Shown: positions 6,182 through 9,367 of the stretch, in pieces
Numbering within the stretch: the first letter of the stretch is position 1
Layout of the letters: each line of letters starts with the position of its first letter
DNA from: an uncultured Bacteroidia bacterium
GTDB lineage: Bacteria > Bacteroidota > Bacteroidia > Bacteroidales > UBA932
Assembly: GCA_902795785.1 (NCBI GenBank)
Contig: CADBMK010000077.1
Span: 1-9,367 of the forward strand
Length of the DNA stretch: 9,367 nucleotides
Direction of reading: 5' to 3'
The notes under the pieces: generated by a model
What the model saw: the letters and a program-made list of their open reading frames with translations, nothing else
Told to the model about the DNA's origin: nothing
The model's database searches: none
Made by a program: the position numbers and the translations under genes

Positions 6182-6184
6182 AGT

Positions 6185-7285
6185 ATGGAATTGAGAAAAA
6201 TCGTCATAGCAATCGATTCTTTCAAGGGATCGATGACATCGGCGGAAGCCGCGGACAGCATCCAAAACGCCATTCTGGATGTCATTCCGGACTGTGCCGT
6301 GGTGAAGATTCCGATGGCGGACGGAGGCGAAGGAACGCTTGAAGCCATCGCGTCAGATTCCGAAAAAATCAAACTGACTGTAAAAGGTCCTCTCGGAGAG
6401 GACGTATGTGCATCCTATGCCATCAAGAACGGCACGGCAGTGATTGAAATGGCCCAGGCCGCCGGACTGACTCTCGTTTCTCCGGAAAGAAGGAATCCGA
6501 TGGAAACCTCAACCTTCGGCGTAGGCCAGATGATAATGGACGCAGGAGAAAAAGGCGTCAGGAAATTTCTCATCGGCCTTGGAGGAAGTTCTACCAACGA
6601 TGCCGGATGCGGCATGCTAAGGGCGATGGGCTTTGATTTCGGAGTGGGAGACTTCCCTGCCGGAAAAGACCTCGCCCTGATTGAATCGGTGGACGAATCC
6701 GGGGTGCCCGGATGGCTCAGGGAGTGCGAATTCAGCATTGCCTGCGATGTGGACACGCCATTCTGCGGAGAAGACGGTGCAGCCTGCGTTTTCGCGCCCC
6801 AGAAAGGCGCTGACGAAGCCATGGTCGCCCGGCTTGACGGAGGATTATGGTCATTCGCAAAGGTCATTCTTAAAAAATACGGCAAAGACATAACACGCCT
6901 TCCGGGAGCCGGAGCCGCCGGCGGAATGGGAGGGACGCTGGTCGCCCTGCTTGGAGCAAGGATTCTTTCCGGTGTAGATGCCGTGCTTGATACCTCTGGA
7001 TTTGACGACATCGTAAAAGGCTGCGACCTTGTCTTTACTGGAGAAGGCCGGATGGACAGGCAGACACCTATGGGCAAAGTCCCGTTTGGCGTGCTCAGGC
7101 GTTCTCACGGCGTACCGGTTGTTTCCCTTGCTGGAAGGATTGACGACTGCCCAGAGATGGGTTTTCTTCGCACCGTGGAGATATCGCCGAGGGACAATAT
7201 TGAGGAATCAATGAAAAGCGAGGTGGCAAAGAGCAATTTATATAAGGCAACAAAAGGGATTTTGCTATCTTTGCTTAAATTTTAA
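6185..7285 (+). CDS. Glycerate kinase (GarK/GlxK type)
   Basis: A 366-residue cytosolic kinase of Pfam family Gly_kinase (PF02595), which phosphorylates D-glycerate with ATP to a phosphoglycerate (2-phosphoglycerate in characterised GarK/GlxK enzymes) and so feeds lower glycolysis. Motifs seen: IAIDSFKGSMTS (8-19) at the N-terminus, PMADGGEGT (43-51), FLIGLGGSSTNDAGCGML (128-145), ACDVDTPFCG (186-195), GAGAAGGMGG (241-250), and the C-terminal TGEGRMDRQTPMGKVP (285-300) with SLAGR (314-318). Length is close to the usual 370-380. The ATG at 6185 is chosen; the earlier in-frame TTG at 6179 sits inside the putative -7 box. It ends 3 nt before MenG/UbiE, so the two may share a transcript. No tartronate or glycolate pathway genes are adjacent, so the source of glycerate is unknown. 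Confidence 0.93.
   Translation: MELRKIVIAIDSFKGSMTSAEAADSIQNAILDVIPDCAVVKIPMADGGEGTLEAIASDSEKIKLTVKGPLGEDVCASYAIKNGTAVIEMAQAAGLTLVSPERRNPMETSTFGVGQMIMDAGEKGVRKFLIGLGGSSTNDAGCGMLRAMGFDFGVGDFPAGKDLALIESVDESGVPGWLRECEFSIACDVDTPFCGEDGAACVFAPQKGADEAMVARLDGGLWSFAKVILKKYGKDITRLPGAGAAGGMGGTLVALLGARILSGVDAVLDTSGFDDIVKGCDLVFTGEGRMDRQTPMGKVPFGVLRRSHGVPVVSLAGRIDDCPEMGFLRTVEISPRDNIEESMKSEVAKSNLYKATKGILLSLLKF
7266..7273 (+). promoter_or_regulatory. Possible internal promoter box for MenG inside the glycerate kinase 3' end
   Basis: TATCTTTG, a perfect -7 match, lies in the codons for the last residues of the kinase (LLSLLKF). It would give a leader of about 10 nt before the ATG at 7289. No TTTG at the right spacing was found, so support is the -7 box and its placement only. 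Confidence 0.4.
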
Positions 7286-7288
7286 TGT

Positions 7289-7972
7289 ATGCCCCAAAAA
7301 GAGAAGATTCAGGAGATGTTCGACGTGATTGCCACGGATTACGACCGTCTCAATCATATAATGTCGCTCGGCATTGACAAGACCTGGAGAAGCAGGGCCA
7401 TCAAGCAGATTGCCGGCGCCAAGGTATTGGACATAGCCTGCGGGACAGGCGACTTCAGCATAGCCATCGCAAAGAAGACGGACGCTTCGGTAACGGGTCT
7501 TGACCTGTCCGAAGGAATGCTGAAGGTAATGGATGAGAAGGTCAGAAAGGAAGGCCTTCAGGACAGGATAAGTACGCTTCAGGGCGATTGTGAGAATCTG
7601 CCCTTCGAAGACTGTTCCTTCGACTGCGTAACGATCGGTTTCGGAATCCGAAACTTCGAGCACAGGGAGACGGCCCTGAGGGAAATCCTGAGGGTCCTCC
7701 GTCCTGATGGAAAACTCATCATCCTGGAACTGTCCATTCCTCAGAACCCTGTTATCAGATGGTTCTACAAATTGTATTTCTCCGGAATCACTCCGACAAT
7801 AGGCGGATGGATTTCCGGGCAGAAATCAGCCTACAGGTATCTTCCGGCCTCAGTTATCGCCTTCCCACCAAAAGACCAGTGGATGAAGACGATGTCAGAC
7901 TGCGGCTTCTCCGAGGTGAAGCACAAGGCTTTTACACTTGGAATCTGCAGGCTGTACACAGGAAGAAAATAA
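7289..7972 (+). CDS. menG: Demethylmenaquinone methyltransferase (MenG/UbiE)
   Basis: A 227-residue SAM-dependent C-methyltransferase performing the last step of menaquinone synthesis, methylating demethylmenaquinone at the inner membrane. Class I features: SAM motif I VLDIACGTGDFS (46-57), acidic LDLSEGML (71-78), and GDCENLPFEDCSFDCV (99-114). Family signatures: YDRLNHIMSLGIDKTW (18-33), close to the UbiE signature with D in place of the usual H at residue 30, and RVLRPDGKLIILELS (135-149). YKLYFSGITPTIGGWISG (160-177), with YRYLPASV (182-189), is typical of MenG/UbiE. Length is in the usual range. In Bacteroidales the quinone is normally menaquinone, which favours MenG over a ubiquinone role. 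It follows glycerate kinase by 3 nt and may also have its own promoter. Confidence 0.94.
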   Translation: MPQKEKIQEMFDVIATDYDRLNHIMSLGIDKTWRSRAIKQIAGAKVLDIACGTGDFSIAIAKKTDASVTGLDLSEGMLKVMDEKVRKEGLQDRISTLQGDCENLPFEDCSFDCVTIGFGIRNFEHRETALREILRVLRPDGKLIILELSIPQNPVIRWFYKLYFSGITPTIGGWISGQKSAYRYLPASVIAFPPKDQWMKTMSDCGFSEVKHKAFTLGICRLYTGRK

Positions 7973-7997
7973 GATTTACCCTATACCCAAATAAATA

Positions 7998-9367
7998 ATG
8001 AACAGACTGATTATTGCGGGTGCGGCAGTGGCCATCGCTGCCTGCAGCCCCAAAACCACCGTTGAGTGGAGAGAGGGACAGACCGATCCCCAGACGGGCA
8101 AGGCGCTTCAGACCCTTGTAATCCAGAATCCGCCAAAGAAAAGCGGATGGAGCATATGGCTCACCCAGTTCAAGATCAATGCGGAAATCGATTCCACCTC
8201 CGGCGCTGACCTGGAGTACTATGGCGGTTCTCTTTACAGGATTGTTCCCAAAGGAGAATATGGGGATTCCATTGTCTTGAAATACAGTACTTCTCCGCTC
8301 AGAAGACAGTCCTGGGCTCCGGAAGGATTCACCCTGGATATTCCTGGCAGGAAGGCAGTTTCAATTGATACGAAATACATATTCCAGCCAGCCCAGGCTA
8401 TTGGGGCATTCAGTTACAACAAGGTGGCAATCAAGCCCTGGGACATGATTCCCGCCCTGAAGAAAGTCACCCTTACGGAAGACGGAGAAACCACGCTCGG
8501 GAAAATCGGAAAGACAGAATTCGTTTCCGGCCAGCAACCGGGATGGTACAGGATTACCCTTAACGGAGACATCCGCGTGGAGGCCTCCGACGAGGATGGA
8601 GCATATTATGCCGGAGTAACTCTCAACAACATCTCCGAGATGGCAGCCAGCGTCCCGAACATGGTCATTGAAGACTGGCCTGACCTGCGTTATCGCGGAA
8701 TGATGCTGGACGTTTCAAGGCATTTCACTACAAAGAAAGACCTTCTTAAATTCATTGACATTCTGTCTCGATACAAGGTAAACTACCTTCACCTCCACCT
8801 TGGAGACGACGAAGGCTGGAGACTTGAGATTGAGGGGCTTCCGGAGCTCACTTCATTCGGTGCAAAAAGAGGCGTTCCCCAGGTCAGGGACGGCAAACCC
8901 GTTGAACAGGACTGCCTTCTCCCCTCTTATTCACTTGAAGCAGACAATCCCGATGCCCTTGCAAACGGATTTTACAGCAAGGAAGACTTTGCAGAAATCC
9001 TGAGATACGCCGCCACCCGAAGGATTACTGTCATCCCTGAATTCGACACTCCGGGTCACGCCCGCGCCGCAATCAAAGCGATGGAATACCGCTACAGGAC
9101 AACGGGTGACGCGTCTTTTCTTCTGAGCGAAGAAACCGATACATCAAAGTATTCTTCTGTCCAGCACTACAGCGACAACGCCATAAATGTAGCTCTTGAA
9201 TCCACGTACAAATTCATGTCGACTGTTATCGACGGAGTAAAACTCATTTACGGCATGGCCGGCGTAGAATGTCCCGAAATACATATAGGCGGAGACGAAG
9301 TGGCTCCCGGAGCATGGACCGGATCTCCCGCCTGCAGAGAACTCATGCAGAAGAACGGTTGGAAGGA
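7998..9367 (+). CDS. GH20 beta-N-acetylhexosaminidase lipoprotein, 3' end outside the window
   Basis: The frame is open from the ATG at 7998 to the edge (about 456 residues). A short lipoprotein signal (MNRLIIAGAAVAIAAC) puts the lipid on Cys16. The next residues, SPKTTVEW, lack the K-acidic-acidic export signal, so I infer anchoring at the periplasmic face. Residues about 125-225 match the GH20 N-terminal domain. The catalytic barrel starts at DWPDLRYRGMMLDVSRHF (226-243), with HLHLGDDEGWRLEI (265-278), PEFDTPGHARA (347-357) and the active-site pair D433-E434 in HIGGDEV (429-435). GH20 enzymes remove terminal GlcNAc or GalNAc using substrate-assisted catalysis, where the Asp positions the 2-acetamido group and the Glu is acid/base. 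The barrel C-terminus is missing. It begins 25 nt after MenG with no clear promoter or terminator between, so cotranscription is possible. Likely substrates: chitin oligomers, mucin or N-glycan fragments, or peptidoglycan pieces. Confidence 0.92.
   Translation, partial: MNRLIIAGAAVAIAACSPKTTVEWREGQTDPQTGKALQTLVIQNPPKKSGWSIWLTQFKINAEIDSTSGADLEYYGGSLYRIVPKGEYGDSIVLKYSTSPLRRQSWAPEGFTLDIPGRKAVSIDTKYIFQPAQAIGAFSYNKVAIKPWDMIPALKKVTLTEDGETTLGKIGKTEFVSGQQPGWYRITLNGDIRVEASDEDGAYYAGVTLNNISEMAASVPNMVIEDWPDLRYRGMMLDVSRHFTTKKDLLKFIDILSRYKVNYLHLHLGDDEGWRLEIEGLPELTSFGAKRGVPQVRDGKPVEQDCLLPSYSLEADNPDALANGFYSKEDFAEILRYAATRRITVIPEFDTPGHARAAIKAMEYRYRTTGDASFLLSEETDTSKYSSVQHYSDNAINVALESTYKFMSTVIDGVKLIYGMAGVECPEIHIGGDEVAPGAWTGSPACRELMQKNGWK

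Noticed and set aside
6415..7108. Minus-strand open frames opposite glycerate kinase (6415-7077, 6851-7108)
   Set aside because: They are antisense to a full glycerate kinase with all family motifs and show Pro/Ser-rich shadow translations.
1..9367. CRISPR arrays, insertion sequences, integrase, phage genes or direct repeats
   Set aside because: No repeated spacer-like units, transposase motifs or terminal inverted repeats were seen, and no att-like repeat was evident beside the tRNA gene.

Overview
The window is a compact stretch of a Bacteroidales-type (Bacteroidota) chromosome. Three things point there. Promoters match the Bacteroidetes -33/-7 form (TTTG, spacer, TAnnTTTG) and lack -35/-10 boxes. 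A BACON-domain lipoprotein carries a Bacteroidetes surface-export signal. A MenG/UbiE methyltransferase indicates quinone (probably menaquinone) respiration. The genus cannot be fixed from this sequence. I see no phage, IS element, CRISPR array or other sign of recent mobility; this reads as housekeeping DNA with a small amino-sugar glycan theme.

Layout. Positions 1-2100 (minus): a nitroreductase-family gene is followed 4 nt later by a large EF-hand protein of unknown function that runs off the left edge. Positions 2101-2182: a divergent promoter region. Positions 2183-3271 (plus): a GT4-type glycosyltransferase, meeting tail to tail an inorganic pyrophosphatase (3275-3898, minus), with a perfect 10-bp inverted repeat across the junction. 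Positions 4012-5382 (plus): a predicted surface BACON-GH18 chitinase-like lipoprotein, ending at a bidirectional terminator shared with a tRNA-Glu(CTC) gene (5430-5504, minus) that has a textbook promoter. Positions 5585-6151 (minus): a uracil-DNA-glycosylase-superfamily gene broken by one in-frame amber codon. From 6185 to the right edge (plus): glycerate kinase, MenG/UbiE, and a GH20 beta-N-acetylhexosaminidase lipoprotein cut by the window end.

How the genes relate. The GH18 and GH20 lipoproteins could work in sequence: an endo-acting enzyme outside the cell releasing GlcNAc oligomers, and an exo-hexosaminidase inside the outer membrane trimming them. They are not in one operon and no SusC/SusD pair is present, so this is inference. 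The rest are ordinary metabolic or maintenance genes.

The least explained items are the EF-hand protein coupled to a nitroreductase, the amber-interrupted glycosylase, the very short leaders between divergent genes at 6152-6184, and the CUC-anticodon tRNA-Glu. I found no clear case for a wholly new system.
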